Source of the DNA: Streptomyces lunaelactis
Lineage (GTDB): Bacteria; Actinomycetota; Actinomycetes; Streptomycetales; Streptomycetaceae
DNA length: 64,000 nt
Direction of reading: 5' to 3'
NCBI RefSeq assembly: GCF_003054555.1
Contig: NZ_CP026304.1
Span: 5,766,001 to 5,830,000 of the forward strand
Numbering within the stretch: the stretch's first letter is position 1; each line of letters opens with the position of its first letter. The position numbers and the translations under genes are program-made. Shown in pieces: positions 41,168 to 49,106 of this stretch. Below the pieces are notes generated by a model that saw only the letters and a list, made by a program, of their open reading frames with translations, was not told the origin of the DNA and did not search any database.

Positions 41168-41896
41168 CTACAGCAAGTGCTCCGCTCCGCTCACCACCGG
41201 CCCGACCCCCCGCGCCAGCCTCCCCACCGGACCCCCCGGCACCTCCCGGGCCAGCAGGTCCTTCACCGCCGACGCCGTCTCCTCGTCCGTCGTCGCCGTC
41301 GCCGCCAGCAGCGCGATCAGGTGGTCCACCAGCCAGTCGCGCAGCTCGTCGGACGGCGGCTGCTTCCCCTCGTCCAGCCAGATCAGCGACGCCGCCTCCA
41401 CCGCCGCGATCCACGTGCGCACCATCATCCGCAGCCGCAGTCCCGGACGGGTCACCCCGAGATGGACCAGGACATGCTCGGCCGCGGCCCGCCGCACCTC
41501 GTCGACGATCGCGGTCGTACGGGACGTCTCCGCGACGCTCCCGCCGCGCAGGAGCGCGCTGAACCCGGCGTCGTGCTCGTCGACGAAGACGAGGTAGCGG
41601 TCGAGCACCCGGGCGAGCCGTTCGGTCGGCGGTCCCGCCGTCGGCTCGGCGAAGCAGAGCTCCAGCTCGTCGGCGGCCGACCGCAGCGCCGTCTCGTACA
41701 ACTGCTGCTTCCCGCCGGGGAAGTAGCGGTAGACGAGCGGCCGGGAGACCCCCGCCGCCCCGGCCACGTCGTCGAGGGAGATCTCGTCCGGCGGCCGGTG
41801 CGCGAAGAGCGTGAGTGCGGCGGCGAGAAGCTGCGTACGGCGCTCCTCGACGCTGAGCCGTCGGTACGCACGGGTCACGGGAGCGGGACTGGTCAT
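41168..41896 (-). CDS. TetR-family transcriptional regulator
   Basis: A 242-residue TetR regulator. The N-terminal HTH is clear: RRTQLLAAALTLFAHR, ISLDDVAGAAGVSRPLVYRY then FPGGKQQLYE. The C-terminal helical domain would hold a hydrophobic ligand. ATG 41896 is chosen because it precedes the basic RAYRRLSVEERR. It lies immediately downstream of an AurF-like diiron gene on the same strand, so it probably controls the diiron pair; a candidate ACTG-N5-CAGT dyad lies in their divergent promoter region. Confidence 0.9.
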   Translation of the reverse strand: MTSPAPVTRAYRRLSVEERRTQLLAAALTLFAHRPPDEISLDDVAGAAGVSRPLVYRYFPGGKQQLYETALRSAADELELCFAEPTAGPPTERLARVLDRYLVFVDEHDAGFSALLRGGSVAETSRTTAIVDEVRRAAAEHVLVHLGVTRPGLRLRMMVRTWIAAVEAASLIWLDEGKQPPSDELRDWLVDHLIALLAATATTDEETASAVKDLLAREVPGGPVGRLARGVGPVVSGAEHLL

Positions 41897-41970
41897 GCTC
41901 GCAGCGTAACCGCACTGTTCGAGGACAGGACCGGAGCGGGCCGGACCCACCGAACCGGACCGGACCCGAC

Positions 41971-42906
41971 CTACGCCAGCAGGCCCGAGCTCTTCCACAG
42001 CCTCCGCCCCGCCCCCCGCAACATCCCGATGTCATCAAGGAAGTCCGTCAGCCGCTTCGCCCCCGACTGCATCACCTCCCGCCGGTGCCCGCTCGCCCTG
42101 ACCTGCGCGACCGCCTTGCGGCGGTCGAGCCCGACGTTGGTGTACACCTGCGGATTGATGAAGCAGACGGAGAAGACGCGCGCCGCCTCGCCGCAGCTGA
42201 TCCGCGTGAACTCCTGCTCCCAGCGTGGCGCGGTCACCATCTGGCGGCGCAACTCCTCGCGGGCGTACCGCACATGGCGCGCCTCCTCGACCACATGGAT
42301 GCGAGTGACACCGCGCACCAGCGTCTGGACGCGCTCGTCCGGGAACGTCAGTCGCTGCATCCAGTCGAGGATCTCCTCGCCGAGCAGCGTCGCCGCGAAC
42401 GAACCCGGCGTGGTCGAGACGGTCTTCAGGACACGCGCCAGATTGTGGTAGACCCGCGGCACCGGATAGGCGGGCGCCCCGCCTTTCTGGATCATCCTGG
42501 CGAACATCATCGAGTGCCGGCACTCGTCCGCGATCTCGGTGAGCGCGTACCGCACATGGCTGCTGGTCACGGACTTGTCGTAGATGTGCCTGACCAGCAG
42601 CTGCATCAGGATGATCTCGAACCAGATGCCGAGCGAGGCGAGCGAGGCGGCCTCGTGCCTGGCCAGGTCCATCCGCTGGTCCTCGGACATCCTGTGCCAG
42701 AGGGGGGTGTCGTAGAGGGAGACCAGCTCCGGTGGCCAGAACCACTTGCCGTCCTCGACGGGAGACTCCCAGTCGAGCTCCTTGTCGGGGTCGAAGGAGT
42801 GCTTGGCGGAGGACTCGAGCAGGCGCTCGGCGACCTGTTCGCGGTCCCGGAGCGGGCCGAGTGCGTCGCGGAGCAGCTGCACGTCGCGTTCGGTCACTGT
42901 CGTCAT
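41971..42906 (-). CDS. AurF-like diiron oxygenase
   Basis: A 311-residue helical protein of the AurF (p-aminobenzoate N-oxygenase) type. Metal-ligand motifs are spaced as in diiron carboxylate proteins: a Glu/His-bearing RHEAASLASLGIWFE helix, EIADECRHSMMFARM, LGEEILDWMQR and VVEEARHVRYAREEL. The substrate is unknown; relatives oxidise arylamines or act on lipids. ATG 42906 has GAGGTG nine bases upstream. It shares a divergent promoter region with another diiron protein and is followed by TetR, suggesting one small regulated pathway. Confidence 0.85.
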   Translation of the reverse strand: MTTVTERDVQLLRDALGPLRDREQVAERLLESSAKHSFDPDKELDWESPVEDGKWFWPPELVSLYDTPLWHRMSEDQRMDLARHEAASLASLGIWFEIILMQLLVRHIYDKSVTSSHVRYALTEIADECRHSMMFARMIQKGGAPAYPVPRVYHNLARVLKTVSTTPGSFAATLLGEEILDWMQRLTFPDERVQTLVRGVTRIHVVEEARHVRYAREELRRQMVTAPRWEQEFTRISCGEAARVFSVCFINPQVYTNVGLDRRKAVAQVRASGHRREVMQSGAKRLTDFLDDIGMLRGAGRRLWKSSGLLA

Positions 42907-43073
42907 GGCTGAGGGCACCTCGTGATGGGGGTTACCAAAGGTTGCCCCTTATGAGACTGCCTGTCAGTAAGCCCGTCAATCCCTCACGCACGACTTGTTG
43001 ACTCCTCGTCTACCAACGTGTGAGCCTGCCAAGTGTCCTTAGATGTACGGGATATGAGGCGAAGGAGCCGTCA

Positions 43074-44180
43074 GTGTCGACGCACGACCTCTACGAAAAC
43101 GCCCCCGAAAGCTCTCTCTGGCAGGTCCCGGCCTCCGGTGCGGCACGCTTCAGCTGGGAGTACGACGACGGCCGCGAGCGCCTCCTCGCCCTGTACCAGA
43201 AGGGCAAGGACAAGCAGTGGGACGGCGCCACGCGGATCGACTGGGACCTGGAGGTCGATCCGTACGACCCACTCGGCACCCCCGACGAGGTGCTCAACCT
43301 CTACGGCACCCGCCACTGGGCGAAGATGACCGAGAAGGACAAGGGCGATCTGCGCCGGCACTACACCTCCTGGCAGTTCAGCCAGTTCCTGCACGGCGAG
43401 CAGGGCGCGATGGTGTGCGCCGCGCGGATCGTGGAGTCGGTACCCGACCTCGACGCGAAGTTCTACTCCGCCACCCAGACCATGGACGAGGCCCGGCACG
43501 CCGAGATCTACAGCCGCTTCCTGCACGAGAAGGTCGGGATGCTCTACCCGATCAACGACAACCTCCAGGGGCTGCTCGGGGACACCCTGCGCGACTCCCG
43601 CTGGGACATGCCGTATCTGGGCATGCAGGTCCTGATCGAGGGCCTCGCCCTTGCCGCGTTCGGCATGATCCGCGACACCACCGACAAGCCGCTGCCCAAA
43701 CAGATCCTCGCGTACGTCATGCAGGACGAGGCCCGGCACGTCGCCTTCGGGCGGATGGCGCTGCGCGACTACTACAAGCAGCTCAGCGACGCGGAGCTGC
43801 GCGAGCGCGAGGAATTCGTCATCGAGGGCTGCTACTTGATGCGCGACAGGCTGCGCGGGGTGGAGGTCCTGGAGAACTTCGGCATCGCCAGGAAGGAGGC
43901 CGAAGAGATCTCCGAGCAGTCCGAATTCCTGGCGCTGTTCCGGAAGCTGCTGTTCAGCCGGATCGTGCCGTGTGTCAAGGACATCGGGCTGTGGGGAGAG
44001 CGTCTGCAGAAGGCCTATCTCGACATGGGCGTCTTCGAGATGGGCAACTCCAACCTGGACCTGCTGATGACCCAGGACGAAGAGATCGCGGAGCAGCTGG
44101 ACCGCGAGCGGTTCGCGGTGGAGGAGGAGGCGCGGGTCTCGGAGGTCGAGCAGGCGATCAAGGACGGCGCGCAGCCGTAG
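43074..44180 (+). CDS. Ferritin-like diiron protein
   Basis: A 368-residue ferritin-superfamily protein. Helices carry carboxylate/His ligands: FLHGEQGAMVCAARI, QTMDEARHAEIYSRFLHEK, VLIEGLALAAFGMI and YVMQDEARHVAFGRMALRDY. The double DEARH motif is typical of ribonucleotide-reductase-R2-like and related oxidases or oxygenases. GTG 43074 has AAGGAG seven bases upstream. It is divergent from the AurF-like gene and may work in the same oxidation pathway; alternative roles are metal-dependent oxidase or fatty-acyl modification. Confidence 0.87.
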   Translation: MSTHDLYENAPESSLWQVPASGAARFSWEYDDGRERLLALYQKGKDKQWDGATRIDWDLEVDPYDPLGTPDEVLNLYGTRHWAKMTEKDKGDLRRHYTSWQFSQFLHGEQGAMVCAARIVESVPDLDAKFYSATQTMDEARHAEIYSRFLHEKVGMLYPINDNLQGLLGDTLRDSRWDMPYLGMQVLIEGLALAAFGMIRDTTDKPLPKQILAYVMQDEARHVAFGRMALRDYYKQLSDAELREREEFVIEGCYLMRDRLRGVEVLENFGIARKEAEEISEQSEFLALFRKLLFSRIVPCVKDIGLWGERLQKAYLDMGVFEMGNSNLDLLMTQDEEIAEQLDRERFAVEEEARVSEVEQAIKDGAQP

Positions 44181-44204
44181 TCCCCGTACGCCGACCGCGG
44201 GGCA

Positions 44205-44654
44205 TCACTCCGCCACCGGCGGGAACGACGTCCTCAGCGTGAACGCGTACGGCGTCGGACCGTGTTCGCGGAGGTGGACGAGGCGCTGCTCCGCCTCCTC
44301 CACCGTCGGGCGGTGGCCCTCCGCCACCCACCACAGCGTGGTCATCGCCTCCTTCACCCGCTCGAACCACTCGTAGCGGCGGCCGAGCAGCTCCCGGTGC
44401 TGCCCCTGGTACATGAACGCGGTCAGCGCGTTGGTGTCGCGCCACGGAGACGTGTTCACGATCAGCCAGTCGTCCCCGAACACCGGCACATCCGTCGCGT
44501 TGCCGGTGTCGCTCGTCAGCCGCCAGATGAAGCCGTCAGCCCTTTCGGCGACCGCGTTCACCGGGTCGAGTGCGTCGACGAAGTCCTTCAACTCCGGGGA
44601 GTCCAGCGGGAATGCGAGTCGGGCTATGTTCACCTGGGCCAGTTCATAGGTCAT
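44205..44654 (-). CDS. DUF3291 protein
   Basis: A 149-residue single-domain protein. TYELAQVNIARLAFPLDSPE starts the DUF3291 fold, a dimeric ferredoxin-like barrel related to heme- or quinone-degrading monooxygenases, and GFIWRLTSDTGNATD and FMYQGQHRELLGRRYEWFE are typical family segments. Function is unknown. ATG 44654 overlaps the amidase stop by four bases, so it is the last gene of the minus-strand amidase/PBP/FtsW run. Confidence 0.87.
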   Translation of the reverse strand: MTYELAQVNIARLAFPLDSPELKDFVDALDPVNAVAERADGFIWRLTSDTGNATDVPVFGDDWLIVNTSPWRDTNALTAFMYQGQHRELLGRRYEWFERVKEAMTTLWWVAEGHRPTVEEAEQRLVHLREHGPTPYAFTLRTSFPPVAE

Positions 44655-45703
44655 GGCCGCACGATAGGCGCGTGCCGCTCCGCCGCCACCGCCATTTCGA
44701 GGAGCGAGACGTCCGCGCCCCGCGCCGCCACCAGTTGCAGCCCGACCGGGCAGCCGTCGCTCGTGAAACCGGCCGGGATGCTCGCCGCCGGATGCCCGCT
44801 GAGGTTGAACGCCCAGGTCAGCGCGGTGGAGTAGAGCTCGCCCGGCCCCTCGTGACCGTGCGGGCGGTTCGGGGTGGCCGGGGTGAGCAGCAGCTCCGTG
44901 TCCGCGAAGAGCGCATCGAGCCGGCGGTCGTTCTCGCCGCGCACCGCGGCCCCCGCGGACGGATCCCCGGCCCGTACGGCCAGCCATGCGTCCTGCGGGT
45001 CGAGCAGTGCGACCGGCCGGGGGTCCAGTCGCAGGACTCCGGCCGCCACCAGCCGTTCCACCGCGCCCCGCGCGACCGACTCCACCTCCGGGTCCGGCTG
45101 CGCGAAGCCCAGGCCGGCCGACCAGCGCGCCCGTACCGGAAGCTCCACCCGTACATCCTCGTACTCGTCCAGCACGCACCGCAGATACGCCCGCGCGTCC
45201 GCCGCCGAGCCGGTCAGCACGCCCGCCGAGGCCAGCCCGGTCCGGTCCGGCGACGGCAGCAGGCCGTTCGTCGTCTTCAGGCCGAAGATCCCGCACCACG
45301 CCGCGGGGATCCGTACCGAGCCCGCGCCGTCGCTGCCGGTGGCAAGACCCACCATCCCCGAGGCGACCGCCACGGCCGAGCCCGCCGACGAACCCCCGGG
45401 CGTACGGTCCGCGCGCCACGGGTTGACCGTACGGCCGTGTGCCCCGAGTCCCCAGGTCTGCCAGTACGTGCCCGGGCCGGGCACCGCCGTCGAGCCGACC
45501 GGCACCGCGCCCGCCGCGAGCAGCCTCCGGGCCGCGTACGAGCGGATCCCGGAAGACCCCTTCACGGCGAACGGCAGCCCCGCGAGCGGCAGTTGAGGAT
45601 CCACCTCCCGCGTCGACGCCTTCTCGTCCCACACCTCGATGAAGGCGCTCAGCTCGGGGTCCAGCCGCGCGATCCGCTCCAGCGCGTCGTTCACGTGCGT
45701 CAT
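44651..45703 (-). CDS. Amidase-signature hydrolase
   Basis: A 350-residue amidase. The catalytic Ser-cisSer-Lys triad regions are visible: FAVKGSSG with the Lys (about 48), TPGGSSAGSAVAVASG with the cis-Ser, and GSDGAGSVRIPAAWCG with the nucleophile Ser. It is shorter than typical amidases (about 450-500 residues), with the middle part reduced, so substrate range is unclear. ATG 45703 lies four bases after the PBP stop. Coupling to PBP and SEDS genes is positional only. Confidence 0.88.
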   Translation of the reverse strand: MTHVNDALERIARLDPELSAFIEVWDEKASTREVDPQLPLAGLPFAVKGSSGIRSYAARRLLAAGAVPVGSTAVPGPGTYWQTWGLGAHGRTVNPWRADRTPGGSSAGSAVAVASGMVGLATGSDGAGSVRIPAAWCGIFGLKTTNGLLPSPDRTGLASAGVLTGSAADARAYLRCVLDEYEDVRVELPVRARWSAGLGFAQPDPEVESVARGAVERLVAAGVLRLDPRPVALLDPQDAWLAVRAGDPSAGAAVRGENDRRLDALFADTELLLTPATPNRPHGHEGPGELYSTALTWAFNLSGHPAASIPAGFTSDGCPVGLQLVAARGADVSLLEMAVAAERHAPIVRP

Positions 45704-45707
45704 GCAC

Positions 45708-47165
45708 TCATCTTCGCAGTGCCGCTGCCATGACGGCCCGCGCGATCGGGGCCGCGCTGCCGCCACCGCTGACGTCGTTGCGTCTGGCCTCCGCGTCCTC
45801 GACGACCACCGCGACCGCGACCGCCGGCTGGGGAGCGTCGTCCGCCTGCGCCCAGGAGATGAACCAGGCGTACGGCGTACCGGCGTTGCCGATGCCGTGC
45901 TGCGCCGTCCCTGTCTTGCCGCCGACCCTCGCTCCGCCGATCGCGGCCTTCCCGCCGGTGCCCTCGTCGACGACCTCGACCATCAGCCGCTGGAGCTTCT
46001 GTGCCGTCGATGGGCTCATCGCCTGGCTGTACGACCTCGGGTTGTTCTGGGAGACGGTGTCGCCGTCCGATGTGGTCACCCGGTCCACCAGATAGGGGAG
46101 TTTGAGCTCCCCGCCGTTGGCGACCGCCGCCGAGACCATCGCCATCTGCAGTGGTGTCGCCGTGGTGTCGAACTGTCCGATCGAGGAGAGCGCCACCTGA
46201 TCGATGGTCATGCGCCGGTCGAAGTTCGACGGGGCCACCCCCGAGGGGATTCTCAGTCCTCGGTCGTTGAAGCCGAACTTGCTCACCGTGTCGAGCATTC
46301 CGTGCAGCCCGATCTTCACCCCGAGATGCGCCATCACGGTGTTGCAGGACCACTGGATGGCGTACGCGAGCGAGGCGTTGCCGCAGCCGGTCGCCGCATT
46401 GGGGAGGGTCGTCGCCGTACCCGGCAGGACGTACGGATCGGGCGTGCCGGTCGGCGCGTCGACATCCCTGACCACTCCCGTGTCCAGAGCGGCCGCCGCT
46501 GTCACGATCTTGAAGGCGGACCCTGGTGGATAGGTCTGCCGGATGGCCCGGTTGAGCATGGGCTGGATGCCCGAACCGGTCAGCATGGTCCAGGCGTCGG
46601 CGACCGGCCGGCCGGTGCCCGAGAGCAGCCCCGGGTCGTACGAAGGGCTGCTGACCAGCGCCAGGATCCTGCCGGTGGAGGGCTCGATCGCGGCGACCGC
46701 GCCCCGCTTGCCGGCGAGCCCGCTGAACGCGGCCCGCTGCATGGCGGGCTTGATGGTGGTGACGACGTTGCCGCCGGGCTGCTGGGTGCGGCTGAGGTCG
46801 TTCCACAAAGGGATCGCGGTGAGCAGGGAGCTCCGGCCGGAGAGGATGCCGTCCTGGGCGCTCTCGATCAGCGTGGTGCCGTACGTCTGCGAGGCGTAGC
46901 CGGTGACGGGGGCGTACAACGCGCCCTCGGTGTAGGTGCGTTCGTACCGCAGCTGCTGGCCGGAGTCCTTGGAGCCGGTGACGGGTCTGCCGCCGACCAG
47001 GATGTTGCCGCGCGGCTCGTCGTAACGGCCGATGGCGAGCCGGCGGTTGGCCGGGTTCTTGTCGAGGGAGGTGGACTGGAGGATCTGCAGCCGGGCGGCG
47101 TTGATCAGCAGCGCGACCAGGAGCAGCAGACACAGGGCGGCGGCCCGCCGGATGCAGGGGATCAC
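45708..47165 (-). CDS. Class B penicillin-binding protein (PbpA/FtsI type)
   Basis: A 485-residue membrane-anchored peptidoglycan transpeptidase. It has one N-terminal membrane helix (AALCLLLLVALLINAA), a dimerisation domain, and a transpeptidase domain with the three active-site motifs: SAFK (Ser216, Lys219), SCN (273-275) and KTG (417-419). It cross-links peptide stems outside the membrane and should pair with the SEDS polymerase encoded just upstream. GTG 47165 overlaps that gene's stop by GTGA. It is smaller than FtsI because the PASTA domains are absent. Confidence 0.93.
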   Translation of the reverse strand: MIPCIRRAAALCLLLLVALLINAARLQILQSTSLDKNPANRRLAIGRYDEPRGNILVGGRPVTGSKDSGQQLRYERTYTEGALYAPVTGYASQTYGTTLIESAQDGILSGRSSLLTAIPLWNDLSRTQQPGGNVVTTIKPAMQRAAFSGLAGKRGAVAAIEPSTGRILALVSSPSYDPGLLSGTGRPVADAWTMLTGSGIQPMLNRAIRQTYPPGSAFKIVTAAAALDTGVVRDVDAPTGTPDPYVLPGTATTLPNAATGCGNASLAYAIQWSCNTVMAHLGVKIGLHGMLDTVSKFGFNDRGLRIPSGVAPSNFDRRMTIDQVALSSIGQFDTTATPLQMAMVSAAVANGGELKLPYLVDRVTTSDGDTVSQNNPRSYSQAMSPSTAQKLQRLMVEVVDEGTGGKAAIGGARVGGKTGTAQHGIGNAGTPYAWFISWAQADDAPQPAVAVAVVVEDAEARRNDVSGGGSAAPIARAVMAAALRR

Positions 47166-48541
47166 AACTCTGCCTCCACGACAGGGGCGACGACGCCCGG
47201 CTCGACCGTGTCGGGCTGCGGCGCGCGGGCCGAGTCGCTGACCCGGATGAGCAGCGCCACGATGATCCAGTTGGTGACGACGGACGAACCGCCCTGGGCG
47301 AGAAAGGGCATCGCCATGCCGGTCAGCGGGATCAGGCCCATCACACCGCCCGCGATGACGAAGACCTGGAGGGCGAGGATCGAGGCGAGGCCGATGGCGA
47401 GCAGCCGGCCGAAGGGGTCGCGCAGGGCGAGCCCGGCGCGGTAGCCGCGGGCCACGATCAGCGCGTACAGCAGGAAGATCCCGGTCAGGCCGACCAGGCC
47501 GAGCTCCTCGCCCGCGGTGGCGAGGATGAAGTCGGACTTGGCGGCGAAGCCGATGAGGATGGAGTGGCCGAGACCGAGTCCGGCACCGAGCATCCCGCCG
47601 GCGGCGAAGGCGAAGAGCGACTGGGCGAGCTGGCTGGGGCCGTCGCCTGCCTCGATGCTGGCGAAGGGATTGAGCCAGTCCTCGACCCGGCTGTGAACAT
47701 GCGGTTCGAGCCAGCCGACGGCGACCGCGCCGGCCGCGGCGAGCACCAGCCCGACCGCGATCCAGCCGGTCCGGCCCGTCGCCACGTACAGCATGATCAC
47801 GAAGAGTCCGAAGAAGAGCAGCGAGGTGCCGAGGTCCCGCTCGAGCACCAGAACGCCGACGCTGAGCAGCCAGATCGCGACGATGGGGCCCAGTACGCGG
47901 CCGGTGGGGAGCTGGAGCTTCCAGATTGTGCGTCCTGTGTAGGCGAGCGCGTTGTGGTTGGCGGCGAGATACGCGGCGAAGAAGACGGCGAGCAGGATCT
48001 TGGCGAACTCGCCCGGCTGGAAGGAGAGCCCGCCGAGCCGGATCCAGATCTTGGCGCCGTTCACGGCGGGGAAGAAGATCGGCACGAGCATCAGGACGAG
48101 GGCGGCGACGACCGAGAGATACGCGTACCGCTGCAGGACCCGGTGGTCGCGCAGGAAGACGACGACCACAATGAAGAAGGCGACGCCGAGCGTCGACCAG
48201 ACGAGCTGGGTGGGCGCGGCCACGGAGTTCGGGGTCTCCAGGTCGAGGCGGTAGATCAGCACCAGGCCGAGGCCGTTGAGGAGGACCGCGATGGGCAGGA
48301 ACAGCGGGTCGGCGTAGGGGGCGCGGAAGCGTACGGCGAGATGCGCGAGGAGGGCCAGGACACCGAGGCCCGCGCCGTAACCCGCGGCGTCCGGCGGCAC
48401 GGCGTTGTTCTTCGTCAGGCCCACGTCGATATAGCCGTAGACGGAGATGAGGACGGCGCACACGAGGAGCGAGAGCTCGACACCCCGCCGCTTGGGGAGG
48501 CGTGGATCGGGCGGGGGAGCGTCCGCCGTCGTTGCGGTCAT
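47162..48541 (-). CDS. FtsW/RodA/SpoVE-family glycosyltransferase
   Basis: A 459-residue SEDS protein with about ten to twelve transmembrane helices. Family signatures include NGAKIWIRLGGLSFQPGEFA, ERDLGTSLLFFG and the loop GDGPSQLAQSLFAFAAGGML, near the polymerase active region. It makes glycan strands from lipid II together with the class B PBP encoded next. ATG 48541 is chosen over the extension to 48586, which is only Arg/Gly-rich. Streptomyces have several SEDS paralogues; whether this one acts in division, elongation or sporulation cannot be told from sequence. Confidence 0.94.
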   Translation of the reverse strand: MTATTADAPPPDPRLPKRRGVELSLLVCAVLISVYGYIDVGLTKNNAVPPDAAGYGAGLGVLALLAHLAVRFRAPYADPLFLPIAVLLNGLGLVLIYRLDLETPNSVAAPTQLVWSTLGVAFFIVVVVFLRDHRVLQRYAYLSVVAALVLMLVPIFFPAVNGAKIWIRLGGLSFQPGEFAKILLAVFFAAYLAANHNALAYTGRTIWKLQLPTGRVLGPIVAIWLLSVGVLVLERDLGTSLLFFGLFVIMLYVATGRTGWIAVGLVLAAAGAVAVGWLEPHVHSRVEDWLNPFASIEAGDGPSQLAQSLFAFAAGGMLGAGLGLGHSILIGFAAKSDFILATAGEELGLVGLTGIFLLYALIVARGYRAGLALRDPFGRLLAIGLASILALQVFVIAGGVMGLIPLTGMAMPFLAQGGSSVVTNWIIVALLIRVSDSARAPQPDTVEPGVVAPVVEAEL

Positions 48542-48590
48542 GGCACGCAAGTTAGCCGGGGCGCGGCCCCTGACCCCGGTCCTCAATCGC

Positions 48591-48648
48591 CCAACGGGCT
48601 CATCTTCAGCCCGTTGGGGGTCCCTCCGGACGAAGTCCGGGGGGAGGG
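48591..48648. repeat. Dispersed terminator-like element, copy A
   Basis: Two hairpins follow each other: CCAACGGGCT/AGCCCGTTGG (48591-48617) and CCGGAC-GAA-GTCCGG (48626-48640). The second, with its GCCCGTTGGGG and GGGGGGAGG flanks, recurs at 23832-23879 and 59516-59583. On the minus strand it directly follows the stop at 48657. Confidence 0.8.
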
Positions 48649-48656
48649 CACACCCA

Positions 48657-48773
48657 TCAGTGACCGTGCTCCGCCGCGTCGAGGTCCGTGAACCGTATGT
48701 ACTCGGGCAGCGCCGGCCGGGCGACCGCGCCGCCCTCCGGCGCGTTCGGGAAGCGCGGCTCCGCGCCGATCAC
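48657..48773 (-). CDS. Possible 38-residue protein at the end of the zinc-ribbon operon
   Basis: Beginning at GTG 48773, this short frame encodes IGAEPRFPNAPEGGAVARP and ends TDLDAAEHGH. Thirty-six of 38 third codon positions are G or C, a strong coding signature for so short a stretch. The frame is the same as that of the zinc-ribbon gene upstream, interrupted only by that gene's TGA at 48806-48804; open coding continues between. A terminator-like element follows at once. It may be a separate small gene, a C-terminal extension lost through a stop change or read through, or a gene remnant. Confidence 0.4.
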   Translation of the reverse strand: MIGAEPRFPNAPEGGAVARPALPEYIRFTDLDAAEHGH

Positions 48774-48803
48774 CGCCGACTGCCCGGCCTCCCCGGGCCG
48801 TCC

Positions 48804-49106
48804 TCAGCGCTGGTACGGGTGCTGTCCGGGCTGCTGCTGCGGCTGCCCGTAGGCCTGACCGCCCTGACCGCCCGCGCCCTGGAGCTGCAGCTGCTCCGCC
48901 TGCTCCTTGGTTATCTGCTGCTCGGCACCGCAGAACGTGCACTGCGTCGCGTACTTCGTCGAGAACGGGAACAGCGGCACGAAGAACAGCGTGAACTTCG
49001 TGACGCGCTTCCTGAGCGTGTGCGCGGAGGGATTGCCGCAGTGCCCGCACACCAGCGTCAGTATCGCCAACTGGTACAGGTATCCCTTGGTGCCAAAGAT
49101 GATCAT
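48804..49106 (-). CDS. Zinc-ribbon domain protein
   Basis: A 100-residue protein. Two Cys pairs, CGHCGNPSAH and CTFCGAEQQI, form a zinc ribbon; between them lies a hydrophobic segment (VTKFTLFFVPLFPFSTKY) that could contact the membrane. The C-terminus is Gln/Gly/Pro-rich. ATG 49106 overlaps the HEAT-repeat stop (ATGA) and has GGGAGGGA upstream, so it is coupled to that gene. Homologues are common small proteins of unknown role. Confidence 0.85.
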   Translation of the reverse strand: MIIFGTKGYLYQLAILTLVCGHCGNPSAHTLRKRVTKFTLFFVPLFPFSTKYATQCTFCGAEQQITKEQAEQLQLQGAGGQGGQAYGQPQQQPGQHPYQR

